The position numbers and the translations under genes are program-made. Below are positions 26,800 to 36,822 of a stretch of DNA of 64,000 nt, piece after piece. Position 1 is the first letter of the stretch. The number at the start of each line of letters is the position of its first letter. Source of the stretch: Polaromonas sp. (GTDB lineage: Bacteria; Pseudomonadota; Gammaproteobacteria; Burkholderiales; Burkholderiaceae_C); contig NZ_JAQSDA010000020.1 in NCBI RefSeq assembly GCF_029945685.1, forward strand, positions 1 through 64,000. The letters are read 5' to 3'. The notes under the pieces were generated by a model that saw only the letters and a program-made list of their open reading frames with translations, made no database searches and had not been told where the DNA came from.

Positions 26800-29178
26800 A
26801 TGTCTGATTCCTTGAACCCTGACACCCTGCAGAAGATGCACGCCTACTGGCGTGCGGCGAACTACCTATCGGTCGGGCAGATTTACCTGCGGGACAACCC
26901 GCTGCTGGAGCGCCCGCTCACGCTCGGCGACATCAAGCCTCGCCTGTTGGGCCATTGGGGCACGACGCCGGGCTTGAACCTTCTCTATGTTCACCTGAAT
27001 CGGCTGATCAAAGAGAACAACCTGAACATGATCTACGTCATGGGTCCTGGTCACGGTGGGCCAGGCATCGTAGCGAACAGCTATCTGGAAGGGTCTTACA
27101 CCGAACATTACCCAGCCATCGAACGCAACCGCAACGGCTTGAAGCGGCTGTTTCGACAGTTCTCTTGGCCGCACGGCATCCCCAGCCACGTGTCACCAGA
27201 AGTGCCAGGTTCGATCCATGAGGGTGGCGAGTTGGGCTACTCATTGGCCCATGCTTATGGCGCTGCATTCGATAACCCCGATCTCATCGTCGCCTGCGTT
27301 GTCGGTGATGGTGAGGCCGAGACCGGCGCGCTGGCGGCGAGCTGGCATTCGAACAAATTTTTGAACCCTGCTCGCGACGGAGCGGTGCTGCCGATCCTGC
27401 ACCTCAATGGCTACAAAATTGCCAACCCCACGGTGCTGGCGCGCATCAGCCGGGAAGAACTGACCGATCTGATGCGCGGCTACGGCCACGAGCCGTATTT
27501 CGTCGAAGGCGACGACCCGGTGCTCGTGCACCAGGAGTTGGCCGGCGCGCTGGATGCGGTGCTGGCACAAATACGCGAGTTTCAACAGCAGGCGCGAGCA
27601 CTCGACCCGGGGCAGCCTCTGCCACGCCCACGCTGGCCGATGATCGTCTTGTGCACACCCAAAGGCTGGACAGGGCCGAAACGCGTTGACGACAAGCAAG
27701 TTGAAGGCAGTTGGCGGTCGCACCAGGTGCCGATTGCTGAGTTCAAAACAGGCGGGCATGTGCAGCAGCTCGAAGCCTGGCTCAAGAGCTACCGGCCCGA
27801 GGAATTGTTCGACGAGGACGGCCGGTTCCGTGAGGAGTTGGCTGCGCTAGCACCGACGGGCCAGCGCCGTATGGGCTGCAATCCGCACGCCAACGGGGGC
27901 GTGTTGCTGAAACCGCTGGACATGCCTTCCTTCCGCGTCTATGCCGTTCCGGTGACCGAGCCGGGAGCCATGGAGGCTGAGGCCACACGCGTCCTTGGTA
28001 GGTTTCTGCGCGACGTGATGAGACTCAACCTGAAAGCGGCCAACTTCCGACTCTTTGGCCCGGATGAAACTGCGTCAAACCGGTTGGATGCGGTGTTCGA
28101 AGTTTCAGGCAAAGTGTGGCTGGACGGTGTGCAGGAGGAGCGTGACAACCACCTCAGAGCCGATGGCCGCGTAATGGAAGTGTTGAGCGAGCACCTGTGC
28201 GAAGGCTGGCTCGAGGGCTACCTGCTCACGGGTCGTCACGGCCTGTTCTCCTGCTACGAGGCCTTCATCCACATCATCGATTCGATGTTCAACCAGCACG
28301 CCAAGTGGCTGAAGGTGTGCAACCAGATTCCCTGGCGCAAGCCGATCGCGTCATTGAATTACTTGCTCACCTCGCATGTCTGGCGGCAAGACCACAATGG
28401 CTTTTCGCATCAAGACCCCGGCTTCATCGACCATGTGGCGAGCAAGAAGGCGGACGTGGTGCGCATCTACCTGCCGCCCGACGCCAACACGCTGCTTTCG
28501 GTGGCCGACCACTGCCTGCGCAGCCGCAACTACGTCAACCTCATCATCGCCGGCAAGCAGCCTTCGCCGCAGTGGCTAGACATGGACGCGGCCGTGCGTC
28601 ACTGCGCGGCCGGTGCAGGTGTGTGGGAGTGGGCCAGCAGAGATGCGGGTGTTGGTCAGGTCGACCCCGACGTTGTGATGGCCTGCGCCGGCGATGTGCC
28701 AACGCTGGAAGCTCTGGCCGCCGTGACCCTGCTGCGGACATATGTTCCCGATATCCGCATCCGCTTCGTTAACGTCGTCGATCTCATGGTGTTGCAGCCG
28801 CCCTCAGAACACCCCCACGGCCTGGCCGACCGCGAGTTCGATGCCCTGTTCACCACCGACAAGCCGGTGATCTTTGCCTTCCACGGTTACCCTGCAATCA
28901 TCCATAAGTTGACCTACCGGCGGCACAATCACGACAACATTCATGTGCGCGGTTACAAGGAAGAGGGCACCACCACGACGCCGTTTGACATGGTGGTGCT
29001 GAACAACGTGGATCGCTTCCAATTGGCGCTGGACGCGATCCAGCGCATTCCGAGGCTGGCGAACCAGGTCGCCGCGGAAACCGCGCGGTACGAGACAACC
29101 ATGCAACGCCACAAGCTCTACATCGGCGAACATGGCGAGGACATGCCGGAGATTTTGGACTGGCGGTGGACAGCGTGA
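26800..29178 (+). CDS. xfp: Phosphoketolase
   Basis: Phosphoketolase splits xylulose 5-phosphate, and often fructose 6-phosphate, with phosphate to give acetyl phosphate and a triose or tetrose phosphate. The 792-residue protein is full length. It has the thiamine-diphosphate domain features [19 protein letters not shown] near 85-103, [16 protein letters not shown], and [11 protein letters not shown]. The second domain has [12 protein letters not shown] and SHQDPGF, and the carboxy-terminal part [20 protein letters not shown]. It lies 11 bases after pgm. Acetate kinase follows directly, the usual pair for making ATP from acetyl phosphate. Confidence 0.96.
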   Translation: MSDSLNPDTLQKMHAYWRAANYLSVGQIYLRDNPLLERPLTLGDIKPRLLGHWGTTPGLNLLYVHLNRLIKENNLNMIYVMGPGHGGPGIVANSYLEGSYTEHYPAIERNRNGLKRLFRQFSWPHGIPSHVSPEVPGSIHEGGELGYSLAHAYGAAFDNPDLIVACVVGDGEAETGALAASWHSNKFLNPARDGAVLPILHLNGYKIANPTVLARISREELTDLMRGYGHEPYFVEGDDPVLVHQELAGALDAVLAQIREFQQQARALDPGQPLPRPRWPMIVLCTPKGWTGPKRVDDKQVEGSWRSHQVPIAEFKTGGHVQQLEAWLKSYRPEELFDEDGRFREELAALAPTGQRRMGCNPHANGGVLLKPLDMPSFRVYAVPVTEPGAMEAEATRVLGRFLRDVMRLNLKAANFRLFGPDETASNRLDAVFEVSGKVWLDGVQEERDNHLRADGRVMEVLSEHLCEGWLEGYLLTGRHGLFSCYEAFIHIIDSMFNQHAKWLKVCNQIPWRKPIASLNYLLTSHVWRQDHNGFSHQDPGFIDHVASKKADVVRIYLPPDANTLLSVADHCLRSRNYVNLIIAGKQPSPQWLDMDAAVRHCAAGAGVWEWASRDAGVGQVDPDVVMACAGDVPTLEALAAVTLLRTYVPDIRIRFVNVVDLMVLQPPSEHPHGLADREFDALFTTDKPVIFAFHGYPAIIHKLTYRRHNHDNIHVRGYKEEGTTTTPFDMVVLNNVDRFQLALDAIQRIPRLANQVAAETARYETTMQRHKLYIGEHGEDMPEILDWRWTA

Positions 29179-29188
29179 AAGTTTGTGG

Positions 29189-30280
29189 ATGCACTCGCTG
29201 AACGTTCTCGCGATGAACAGCGGCTCGTCGTCGCTCAAGTTCGGCTTGTACCGCGTCGATTCGACCGGAGCCCAGAAGTTGCTCGGTGAGACCATCGCCA
29301 CGGCTGAGAATCCGGACGCGATCACCCAGGTCGCCAGCGTTCTGGCAGCATCCGGGATGCCGCCACCGGATGCCATCGGGCACCGCATCGTGCATGGCGG
29401 GCCTGCGCTGCGGCAGCATTCCCGCATCGACGATGCGGTGCTGCGCCAGCTGCAAGCCGCCGCCGCCTTTGCGCCGCTGCACGCGCCCGCCGCGCTGGCG
29501 CACATCCGTTTCGCACAAGCGCACTTTCCCGGCGTTCCTCAGGTCGCGTGCTTCGACACCGCCTTTCATGCCGAGTTGCCAGAGGTCGCCCGTGTGCTTC
29601 CGATCGCCAGGGAACTGCAGTCTGAAGGCATCCAGCGCTACGGCTTCCATGGACTGTCGCTCGAATCGATTGTGCAGCAATTGGGCAATGGCATGCCGGT
29701 GCGGCTGGTCATCGCCCATCTCGGCAACGGTGCAAGCATCACCGCAGTCAAAGGTGGTAAGTCGATCGACACCAGCATGGGCTTGACACCAACCGGCGGT
29801 GTGATCATGGGCACGCGCAGCGGCGACCTGGACCCGGGCTTGCTCGTGTACCTGATGCGCGAGAAGCGGCTTGACGCTGCCCAGATCGAAGCCCTGGTCG
29901 ATCACCAATCCGGCCTCAAGGGGATTTCTGGACTGGATAGCGACATGCGGCAGTTACACGAAGCGGCGCCGTCCAACCCGGACGCGCGGCTGGCCATCGA
30001 GATGTTTTGCCAGTCCGTGCGCAAGCAGATCGCTGCGATGATCGCCGTGTTAGACGGGCTTGACCTGCTTGTTTTCACTGGCGGAATCGGCGAGAACGAT
30101 GCAGTTGTGCGTGCGTCTATCTGCGCTGGTTTGTCTTGGATAGGCGTAAATCTGGACGAAGCCCGCAACTGCTTGGCGAGCAATCCGATCAACAACGCCA
30201 CATCGCGATGTTCGGTGCAGGTTCTCGTGTCCAAGGAAGACGAGCAGATTGCCCGCCATGCGTGGGCCTTGGTCGCATGA
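29189..30280 (+). CDS. ackA: Acetate kinase
   Basis: Acetate kinase makes ATP and acetate from acetyl phosphate. The 363-residue protein begins with the phosphate-binding strand LNVLAMNSGSSSLKFGLY. It also has GHRIVHGG, FDTAFH, RYGFHGLS, HLGNGASITAV, DTSMGLTPTGGVIMGTRSGDLDPG (split by a turn) and FTGGIGEN. All of these are family hallmarks. The length is slightly short of the usual 395-400. I place the start at the ATG at 29189, ten bases after the phosphoketolase stop, because the MHSLNVLAMNSG beginning fits the family; upstream residues read from inside xfp. A clear ribosome site is not seen. Confidence 0.94.
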   Translation: MHSLNVLAMNSGSSSLKFGLYRVDSTGAQKLLGETIATAENPDAITQVASVLAASGMPPPDAIGHRIVHGGPALRQHSRIDDAVLRQLQAAAAFAPLHAPAALAHIRFAQAHFPGVPQVACFDTAFHAELPEVARVLPIARELQSEGIQRYGFHGLSLESIVQQLGNGMPVRLVIAHLGNGASITAVKGGKSIDTSMGLTPTGGVIMGTRSGDLDPGLLVYLMREKRLDAAQIEALVDHQSGLKGISGLDSDMRQLHEAAPSNPDARLAIEMFCQSVRKQIAAMIAVLDGLDLLVFTGGIGENDAVVRASICAGLSWIGVNLDEARNCLASNPINNATSRCSVQVLVSKEDEQIARHAWALVA

Positions 30281-30427
30281 ACTCGCATGCCGTCAGCAGG
30301 AGGGAGAGGGTCACTCGTTCTCGACTGGCCACAATGGTCTGGACCCCTCCCATTCGATCGAGCACATCAGGTTGATGATGGCGAAGCTGCCTTCGGAGCA
30401 TCGTTGGAGACGCGTAGTAGCCGAAGT

Positions 30428-30811
30428 CTATCTGCCCCGGAACCGATTGGCCCGACCGACAAGACTGATCATCTCGGCGGCCGCATGAATCGTCAGCCGA
30501 TGCGGTGTAAAATCCCGTCTCGGCAAGATGTACGCCGCCATATCGCGAATCGCTTCAAGCTGTTGTTCACCGGCTTGAGCCAGCAACGCGATGACGAGGT
30601 TTTCGAGCGCAATGACGCGCACTTGAAGCTGCACCAGCTCGGCGTTGCTCAACGGTGGTGAATCGGCCCGTGGCTTGCGAAGGCCAGAGCCAGAGTCCGG
30701 GTCGGCGGGCCCAGCGCCGCCCTCGTTCTCCCAACGTGCGAGTGCACGGTCGCGCAAGCGCTGCGAAGAATCGGCGCGTCGGTCAGGCGCGTTGGTCGAG
30801 TCGAAGGTCAT
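30428..30811 (-). CDS. Small hypothetical protein coupled to the amidotransferase gene
   Basis: This 127-residue protein has a charged amino half with Arg-rich and Gly/Pro-rich stretches and a helical carboxy half (about 55-120) with a heptad-like LVQLQVRVIALENLVIALLA, which could form a coiled coil. No membrane segment or known family is evident. Its ATG at 30811 overlaps the stop of the amidotransferase gene as ATGA, which supports a real gene and coupled translation. A longer reading upstream lies inside that gene and is a shadow. It faces ackA convergently. Confidence 0.6.
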   Translation of the reverse strand: MTFDSTNAPDRRADSSQRLRDRALARWENEGGAGPADPDSGSGLRKPRADSPPLSNAELVQLQVRVIALENLVIALLAQAGEQQLEAIRDMAAYILPRRDFTPHRLTIHAAAEMISLVGRANRFRGR

Positions 30812-32655
30812 GCGTGCGACGTGCTGGAAAGCGCGTCTGAGCCAGGTTGCATGACGGTGCCATGAGGGACGCCATCGATGTGCACTTGCAGCCACCATTC
30901 CAGCAGCGCCAGATGCCACAGCTTGCTGCCCTGGATGCGCGTGAAATGCGCCTCCGGGTTGGCCAGCAGCTTTTCGACATACGCGCGCTGGTACAGCCCG
31001 CGCCGGATGCAAGCATCCGACTGCAGAATGCCCCGCATCAATTCCAGGAACGGGCCGCGCACGTGTTTCAAAGCCGGCACAGGGAAGTAGCCTTTCGGAC
31101 GGTCGATCACTGCATCCGGGATCACGCCGCGCGAGATCGCCTTTAAGGGAAATTTTCCCCCCTCCTTGAGTTTCAGTTCGGGCGGCATCCTGGCGGCAAG
31201 TTCGACCAGCTCGTGGTCTAGGAAGGGCACCCGCACTTCCAGGCCCCAAGCCATCGGCATGTTGTCCACGCGCTTGACCGGATCATCGACGATCAAGGTC
31301 GTCGCATCAAAGCGCCAAACCTCGTCGAGAAAGGTGTCGGCCTGCGGCGTGGCGAGTTCGCGCGCGACCAGCTCCGTTGTCACGTCGGGCACGTGCCATG
31401 CCGGCGCAATCATCTCCAGATACTCCGCATGATCACGGTCGAAGTAATGCCGGCCGAAGCGTTCGACTGGCGGGCCGGTTTCAGCATCCATCAACGGGTA
31501 CCAGAAGTAGCCGCCAAACACCTCGTCGGCGCCTTGCCCGGCCAGTACCACCTTCACTTCCTTCGACACCCGCTCGCTAAGCAGGTAGAACGCGATGACG
31601 TCGTGGCTCATCATCGGCTCTGTCATGGCCGCCACGGCTTCTGGCAAGCGGGCAAGCACCTCGCTGTTGGGGATTAAGTGCTTGTGGTGGCGGGTCTTGA
31701 ACTGCGCAGCGATCAGGTCCGAGAACTCGAACTCGTCAGCCTTCTCAGCGCCCACACTGACCCCCGGGATGCCCTCAAAGCCAATCGAGAACGTCAACAG
31801 GTCGTCCACTTGATCGGCCAGCAATCCAACCAGCAGGCTCGAATCCAGCCCCCCCGACAGCAGGACCCCCACCGGTACGTCGGCGGCCAGGCGGTGGCGG
31901 TCAAGCGCGCGCACCAGGACCTCGCGCGTCTTTGCAAGCCATTGCGCTTCTGAAAGCGGCTCTGTCAGTCGTGTCGCATCCAGCGTCCAGTAAACCTTCT
32001 GCGCGACGGCCCCGCCCATGCTGACTGTCATCGTGCTGGCGGGCGGAAGTTTGCGAACGCCGGTCAGTATCGTGCGCGGTGCCGGCACCACGGTGTGCAG
32101 CATGAAGTGGTGGTGCAATGCGACAGGATCGAGACGTGTATCGACGCCGCCGCCAGAAAGCAGCGCGGGCAAGCTCGATGCAAACCGCAGACGATTGTCA
32201 TCCTGGGTCAAGTACAAAGGCTTGATACCGAAGCGGTCCCGCGCCAGAAACAGACTGGCGCGACGCATATCCCAGATGGCGAAGGCGAACATGCCGTAGA
32301 AACGTTGTACGCACTGTTCGCCCCATGCAGCGTACGCCTTGAGAATGACCTCGCTGTCACCTTCCGAGACGAAGGTATGGCCCATTGAGATCAGTTCGGC
32401 ACGTAGTTCCCGGTAGTTGTAGATCGTGCCGTTGAACACCAGAGCGAGGTGCAGTGTGTCGTCCACCATCGGCTGTTCGGCGTTTGCAGACAGGTCGATG
32501 ATTGCGAGGCGCCGGTGCCCAAAGGCAACCGGTCCGTTCGCATATGTTCCCGCGTGGTCTGGTCCGCGGCGTGCCAGCGTTTCGGATATGCGTTTGATTA
32601 CCGCCATGTCAGGTGACGTGGCGTCGAATCTCAGTTCACCGCAAATGCCGCACAT
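30808..32655 (-). CDS. Asparagine synthase-family amidotransferase (N-acetylglutaminylglutamine type)
   Basis: The 615-residue protein begins MCGICGE, so Cys2 becomes the amino-terminal nucleophile of the glutamine-hydrolysing domain. That domain also shows RGPDHAG, GHRRLAIIDLS and FNGTIYNYRELR. The synthetase half has the ATP loop LLSGGLDSSLLVGLL and a KVVLAGQGADEVFGGY segment. The pattern DPVALHHHFMLHTVVPAPRTIL closely resembles the amidotransferase (AsnO-type) that makes the osmoprotectant N-acetylglutaminylglutamine amide. Its usual partner, a GNAT/ATP-grasp dipeptide synthetase, is not in this window. A plain asparagine synthetase is the alternative. Confidence 0.85.
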   Translation of the reverse strand: MCGICGELRFDATSPDMAVIKRISETLARRGPDHAGTYANGPVAFGHRRLAIIDLSANAEQPMVDDTLHLALVFNGTIYNYRELRAELISMGHTFVSEGDSEVILKAYAAWGEQCVQRFYGMFAFAIWDMRRASLFLARDRFGIKPLYLTQDDNRLRFASSLPALLSGGGVDTRLDPVALHHHFMLHTVVPAPRTILTGVRKLPPASTMTVSMGGAVAQKVYWTLDATRLTEPLSEAQWLAKTREVLVRALDRHRLAADVPVGVLLSGGLDSSLLVGLLADQVDDLLTFSIGFEGIPGVSVGAEKADEFEFSDLIAAQFKTRHHKHLIPNSEVLARLPEAVAAMTEPMMSHDVIAFYLLSERVSKEVKVVLAGQGADEVFGGYFWYPLMDAETGPPVERFGRHYFDRDHAEYLEMIAPAWHVPDVTTELVARELATPQADTFLDEVWRFDATTLIVDDPVKRVDNMPMAWGLEVRVPFLDHELVELAARMPPELKLKEGGKFPLKAISRGVIPDAVIDRPKGYFPVPALKHVRGPFLELMRGILQSDACIRRGLYQRAYVEKLLANPEAHFTRIQGSKLWHLALLEWWLQVHIDGVPHGTVMQPGSDALSSTSHA

Positions 32656-33105
32656 GGAAGGCCTGGCGTAGGATGGGTAAGCCGTTCCTCGACACGGCCA
32701 GATGCACTGCGGCACCTTCCAGAGAACGGGATGCGATGCTGCCTGTTCTTGAAGGCGCATCCATATGCGGTGATGGTAGAAAAGCGTTCACGGGTTGGGA
32801 CAGGTTAGGTTGAGCATTCGGTATGTCTAAACAGGATATCAGTCGTTGCCTCCCCCTGTCTGTTCGATGGACGATCCGGTGGCGACAGTGACATATCGAT
32901 GTAAGGCAGTGCGCTGAGTTCGGTAGCAATGTGTCGCTTTGTAGGCTGAGCAGCGCGGGCGGGCGTACTATGGGGCAAATGTCTGAATCCCTCTCCTTTC
33001 ACCCAACCGGGCGTCGATCTTCATGAGCTTGGCTGCACACAGCTGATATTTCGTCCGGAGATATCGCCTCCCAAAAATGTCGGGTGGCGTGCTGTCAACC
33101 GGACC
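32656..33105. other. Intergenic gap between the amidotransferase and copper genes
   Basis: This 450-base stretch has no convincing gene on either strand; short frames here are interrupted and have no ribosome sites. It lies upstream of the minus-strand amidotransferase and downstream of minus-strand copZ, so it should contain the amidotransferase promoter. It also marks the change from the carbohydrate block to the metal-resistance block. Confidence 0.45.
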
Positions 33106-33303
33106 TCAAAGTGCCGGCGGGTAACCAGCCTCGGTCAGCGCTTCGACGAAATCCGACCGGTCTTCGGTCGATTCGATCTTGACCCTTTTGGTGTTTATGT
33201 CGACATCCACCTTGGAGTTGGGATCGACGAGCTTGGCGGTCATGGCGACGGTGCTGGCGCAGTGGCCGCAGCTCATGTCTGGCAGGTTGAATTCAAGCAT
33301 CAA
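33106..33303 (-). CDS. copZ: Copper chaperone (HMA domain)
   Basis: This 65-residue protein is one HMA domain with the Cu(I) site MSCGHCAS at residues 10-17. It would pass copper to CopA in the cytoplasm. The start has two adjacent methionines (33303 and 33300). It is transcribed away from copA, and the gap between the two genes holds a promoter with 19-base spacing facing each gene, as expected for CueR control. The ending EAGYPPAL is typical of the family. Confidence 0.9.
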   Translation of the reverse strand: MMLEFNLPDMSCGHCASTVAMTAKLVDPNSKVDVDINTKRVKIESTEDRSDFVEALTEAGYPPAL

Positions 33304-33329
33304 AGGCTCCTAAAAAATTGGAATGTCTA

Positions 33330-33360
33330 AATTTAGACCTTGCCACCGTGGCAAGGTCAA
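33330..33360 (-). promoter_or_regulatory. CueR-type promoter and operator of copZ
   Basis: On the minus strand TTGACC (33360-33355) and TAAATT (33335-33330) are separated by 19 bases, the long spacing used by MerR-family activators. The spacer carries a perfect 23-base dyad at 33336-33358 with arms GACCTTGCCAC and GTGGCAAGGTC around one central C. CueR is encoded 2.5 kb away. Confidence 0.75.
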
Positions 33361-33411
33361 AATGTTTCGTCACATATCCACATGCTGGGCAGGGAATTAA
33401 CTTCTACCGGC

Positions 33412-33442
33412 TTGACCCTTCCATGGTGGGAAGGTTCAGAAT
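33412..33442 (+). promoter_or_regulatory. CueR-type promoter of copA
   Basis: TTGACC at 33412-33417 and CAGAAT at 33437-33442 are separated by 19 bases. The spacer contains CTTCC and GGAAGG arms, an imperfect dyad like the copZ site (ACCTT and AAGGT halves). The position, about 35-45 bases upstream of the copA start, fits a promoter. Confidence 0.65.
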
Positions 33443-33487
33443 TTCCTCATCGCCGCCACGCCGGCCTAAAAGCAGATGAGGAACACC

Positions 33488-35905
33488 GTGAACACAGCAA
33501 CAGCAGTTCAACCCAGCGCGCCAGGCCAAATCGACTGGACCTTACCAGTCGAGGGAATGACCTGCGCGTCCTGCGTCAGCCGCGTCGAGAAGGCCCTTTC
33601 GGCTATTCCGGGTGTCAGCGAGGCGAACGTGAACCTGGCAACCGAGGCGGCCACCGTCCGGGCCGATAAGGGCGTGGCCCTGAATGCGTTACGCGCAGCC
33701 GTCGAGAAGGCCGGATACACGGTGGGCGAACAAACGGTGCAATTGAGTATCGAGGGCATGACCTGCGCATCCTGCGTTGCTCGCGTCGAAAAAGCCTTGC
33801 TCAAAGTGCCCGGCGTGACCTCCGCCCAAGTCAACTTGGCCACCGAAACCGCCGAGGTTAAGCTGGCGAGCCGTGATCTGGACGTCAGCGCTCTGACTGC
33901 GGCGGTGGCCAAGGCCGGCTATGCCGCGCGCGCGATCGCCGAGGAGAAGAGGCAGGGGGAGGCGGTCAAGGGCGGCAACGAATGGTGGCCGGTGGCTGTC
34001 GCGGCCGTGCTGTCGATTCCGCTGGTCATTCCGATGGCCGCCATGCTGTTCGGCATCGAATGGATGCTCCCTGGCTGGGTGCAATTTGCCTTGGCAACGC
34101 CAGTGCAGTTCTGGCTGGGCGCCCGGTTTTACCGCTCTGGGTGGAAAGCACTCAAGGCGCGCGCCGGCAACATGGATCTGCTGGTGGCGCTTGGGACCTC
34201 AGCGGGTTATGGCTTGAGCGTGTACCAATTGCTGGTCCACGGTGACCATGGGATGGCACACCTCTACTTTGAGGCCTCAGCAGTAGTGATCACCTTGGTA
34301 CTGCTCGGCAAATGGCTGGAAACCCGTGCTAAACGCCAGACGACAGAAGCCATTCGCGCGCTCAATGCGTTGCGGCCGGAAACAGCCCGGGTGCGCCGGG
34401 ACGGACAGGATCACGGAATACCGATCAGCCAGGTGCTCAAGGACGACATCGTGGTCATTCGCCCGGGGGAACGCGTACCGGTGGACGGCGTGGTGGTGGA
34501 AGGGGCCAGCCAGATCGATGAATCCCTGATCACGGGCGAAAGTCTGCCCGTGGCCAAACACGAGGGTGACAAGGTCACCGGAGGTTCAGTGAATGCGGAA
34601 GGCTTGCTGCTGGTAAAAACCACCGCCATTGGCGCCGAATCGACCCTGGCGCGCATCGTGCGGCTGGTCGAATCCGCCCAAGCGAAGAAAGCGCCCATAC
34701 AGCGCTTGGTCGACAGGGTCAGCGAGGTCTTTGTGCCGGTGGTGATCGGCATTGCGCTGGTCACCTTGCTGGGCTGGGGCCTCAGCACGGGGAACTGGGA
34801 AAACGCCATTCTCAACGCTGTAGCGGTGCTGGTTATTGCCTGCCCCTGTGCTCTGGGCCTGGCCACTCCCACAGCGATCATGGCTGGTACCGGGGTTGCT
34901 GCCCGGCATGGCATCTTGATCAAGGACGCCGAAGCACTCGAAATTGCACATAGCGTCAAAGTGGTTGCGTTCGACAAAACCGGTACGCTTACCGAAGGCA
35001 AACCAGAGCTGGTAGCAGCCGATGCCGTCGATGGCAATCGTCTGGCTTTTCTTGCGGCAAGTGCCTCTATCCAGGCGGGCAGCGAACACCCTTTGGCACG
35101 CGCCGTCATGGATGCCGCTGTTCAAGAGGGCGCTCAACTGACATCGGCGTCCAAAGTTCGCGCTATTGCCGGCCGCGGCATGGCTGCCGTAGTGGCGCAG
35201 CGTGACCTGCGCCTTGGCAGTTCACGTTTCATGGACGAACTGGGAGTGGGCCTTGGGCCCTTATCGGGACGTGCCGCCGAGCTCCAGGCCCAAGGCCGGA
35301 CGGTGTCGTGGGTGGCTGACATCACAGACCAACCGGTGCTTTTGGGCTTGCTGGCGTTTGGCGATGCTGTCAAACCGACGGCGGCACTAGCCATCGCTAA
35401 GCTCCACGAACAAGGTGTCAGGTCCGTACTGGTGACTGGCGACAACCGCGGCAGTGCCCAGGCGGTGGGCAAGCAACTCGGCATTGATGAAATCCGTGCC
35501 GAAGTGCTGCCGGAAGACAAAGCCAGGATCGTGGGTGAACTGAAAGCCGGGGGCGTCATCGTCGCCATGGTTGGGGATGGCATCAATGACGCGCCGGCGC
35601 TGGCAGCTGCGGACGTCGGAATCGCCATGTCCACAGGAACAGATGTCGCGATGCATGCTGCGGGCGTGACGCTCATGCGCGGCAATCCGGCCCTGGTAGC
35701 TGATGCAATCGACATCTCGCGCCGTACTTACGCGAAAATCCGCCAGAACCTGTTTTGGGCATTTATCTACAACGTGGTGGGTGTGCCGCTGGCAGCCTTC
35801 GGTCTGCTGAGTCCCATGGTTGCTGGCGCGGCCATGGCTTTTAGCAGCGTCAGCGTGGTGACGAATGCCTTGATGCTGCGCCGCTGGAAAGGAAGCAACA
35901 CATGA
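33488..35905 (+). CDS. copA: Copper-exporting P1B-type ATPase
   Basis: CopA pumps Cu(I) out of the cytoplasm. Two HMA domains are visible, each with GMTCASC (near residues 18-24 and 87-93), followed by the membrane part. The core has TGES, the transport motif [24 protein letters not shown] and [14 protein letters not shown] favour the GTG at 33488, with GAGGA five bases upstream, over the ATG at 33476, which has no such site; the difference is four residues. The stop overlaps cueR as ATGA, so the sensor is made together with the pump. Confidence 0.95.
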   Translation: MNTATAVQPSAPGQIDWTLPVEGMTCASCVSRVEKALSAIPGVSEANVNLATEAATVRADKGVALNALRAAVEKAGYTVGEQTVQLSIEGMTCASCVARVEKALLKVPGVTSAQVNLATETAEVKLASRDLDVSALTAAVAKAGYAARAIAEEKRQGEAVKGGNEWWPVAVAAVLSIPLVIPMAAMLFGIEWMLPGWVQFALATPVQFWLGARFYRSGWKALKARAGNMDLLVALGTSAGYGLSVYQLLVHGDHGMAHLYFEASAVVITLVLLGKWLETRAKRQTTEAIRALNALRPETARVRRDGQDHGIPISQVLKDDIVVIRPGERVPVDGVVVEGASQIDESLITGESLPVAKHEGDKVTGGSVNAEGLLLVKTTAIGAESTLARIVRLVESAQAKKAPIQRLVDRVSEVFVPVVIGIALVTLLGWGLSTGNWENAILNAVAVLVIACPCALGLATPTAIMAGTGVAARHGILIKDAEALEIAHSVKVVAFDKTGTLTEGKPELVAADAVDGNRLAFLAASASIQAGSEHPLARAVMDAAVQEGAQLTSASKVRAIAGRGMAAVVAQRDLRLGSSRFMDELGVGLGPLSGRAAELQAQGRTVSWVADITDQPVLLGLLAFGDAVKPTAALAIAKLHEQGVRSVLVTGDNRGSAQAVGKQLGIDEIRAEVLPEDKARIVGELKAGGVIVAMVGDGINDAPALAAADVGIAMSTGTDVAMHAAGVTLMRGNPALVADAIDISRRTYAKIRQNLFWAFIYNVVGVPLAAFGLLSPMVAGAAMAFSSVSVVTNALMLRRWKGSNT

Positions 35906-36357
35906 ACCAATCGAATATGGGGGGGCCATTCAACATCGGCGAAGCCGCTCGCCAATCCGATGTCTCCGCAAAAATGGTGCGGCATTACGAGTCGCTGGGT
36001 CTGCTGCCCAGCGTTGATCGAACGGACTCAGGGTACCGCCAGTACTCTGATAAAGAGGTTCACACCCTTCGCTTTATCAAGCGTTCCCGGGCCTTGGGCT
36101 TCAGCATGGCCGAAATTGCGGAGCTGCTCAAACTTTGGCAAAACCAACGACGCTCAAGCAGCGATGTTCGAAAGATCGCGCTCAAGCAAGTGGCTGATCT
36201 CAACGAGAGGATGTCAGAGATGGGGGCAATGAAGCGGGCCTTGGAGACCTTAATTCATTGCTGCCATGGCGATCACCGGCCTGACTGTCCAATCCTTGAC
36301 CAGTTGGGTCAAGTTCACAACTTGCCGGCCAGCGTTAAGGCTCGACGCAGCGACTGA
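35902..36357 (+). CDS. cueR: Cu(I)-responsive MerR-family regulator
   Basis: CueR activates copper-efflux promoters with 19-20-base spacers. The 151-residue protein has the MerR helix-turn-helix ([20 protein letters not shown], residues 10-29), a long dimer helix, and the metal loop [13 protein letters not shown], where Cys121 and Cys129 correspond to the two Cu(I) ligands of CueR. It follows copA with an ATGA overlap. Two matching promoters are seen upstream of copZ and copA. Confidence 0.93.
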   Translation: MNQSNMGGPFNIGEAARQSDVSAKMVRHYESLGLLPSVDRTDSGYRQYSDKEVHTLRFIKRSRALGFSMAEIAELLKLWQNQRRSSSDVRKIALKQVADLNERMSEMGAMKRALETLIHCCHGDHRPDCPILDQLGQVHNLPASVKARRSD

Positions 36358-36382
36358 TCCATCAGGTTTATTTGGCAGGACC

Positions 36383-36799
36383 TTACTTTTTGGCGCCTTC
36401 GTGAGGATGCTTTGCCAGGTATTTATCAAACTGGGCAATTTCTTTTTTCTGGTCGGCAATGATTTTTTTGGCCATTTTGAGCATTTCAGGATCTTTGCCG
36501 CTGCGCAGTTGAGCTTCCGCCATGTCGATGGCACCCTGGTGGTGCATCCGCATCATCATGGCGAAATCTGCGTCGGCATTGCCGGTCATATTCATCCCGG
36601 CCATCTTGTCGTTGTTGTCCTTCATCATTGCCTTCATATCCATGCCGCCTTGCATTTGAGCGGCGGCTGCTGGCATCCCTGGCATGGCGCCGCCAGTGGA
36701 TCCAGACGATTGTGCATGCGCGACAGGCCAAACTAAAGATACTGCCAAGGTCATTGCACCGAGGCGGCAAGTGTTTAAAAGAGTGAACTTTGAAATCAT
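36383..36799 (-). CDS. DUF305 family periplasmic protein
   Basis: The 138-residue protein has a signal peptide (residues 1-29, ending in AHAQ), a Met-rich stretch (MPGMP, MQGGMDMKAMM, KMAGMNM) and the DUF305 core with DFAMMMRMHHQGAIDMAEAQL. The Met and His residues suggest binding of copper in the periplasm; the function is otherwise unknown. AAAGGAAC precedes the ATG at 36799. It follows the copper-storage gene on the same strand by 23 bases and ends 25 bases from the convergent cueR. Confidence 0.88.
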   Translation of the reverse strand: MISKFTLLNTCRLGAMTLAVSLVWPVAHAQSSGSTGGAMPGMPAAAAQMQGGMDMKAMMKDNNDKMAGMNMTGNADADFAMMMRMHHQGAIDMAEAQLRSGKDPEMLKMAKKIIADQKKEIAQFDKYLAKHPHEGAKK

Positions 36800-36822
36800 G
36801 ATTGTTCCTTTATTGAATTGTT

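Noticed and set aside
30812-31249. Extended amino end for the small protein at 30428
   Set aside because: It is antiparallel-frame shadow of the amidotransferase gene on the same strand; the ATG at 30811 overlaps that gene's stop in the usual way.
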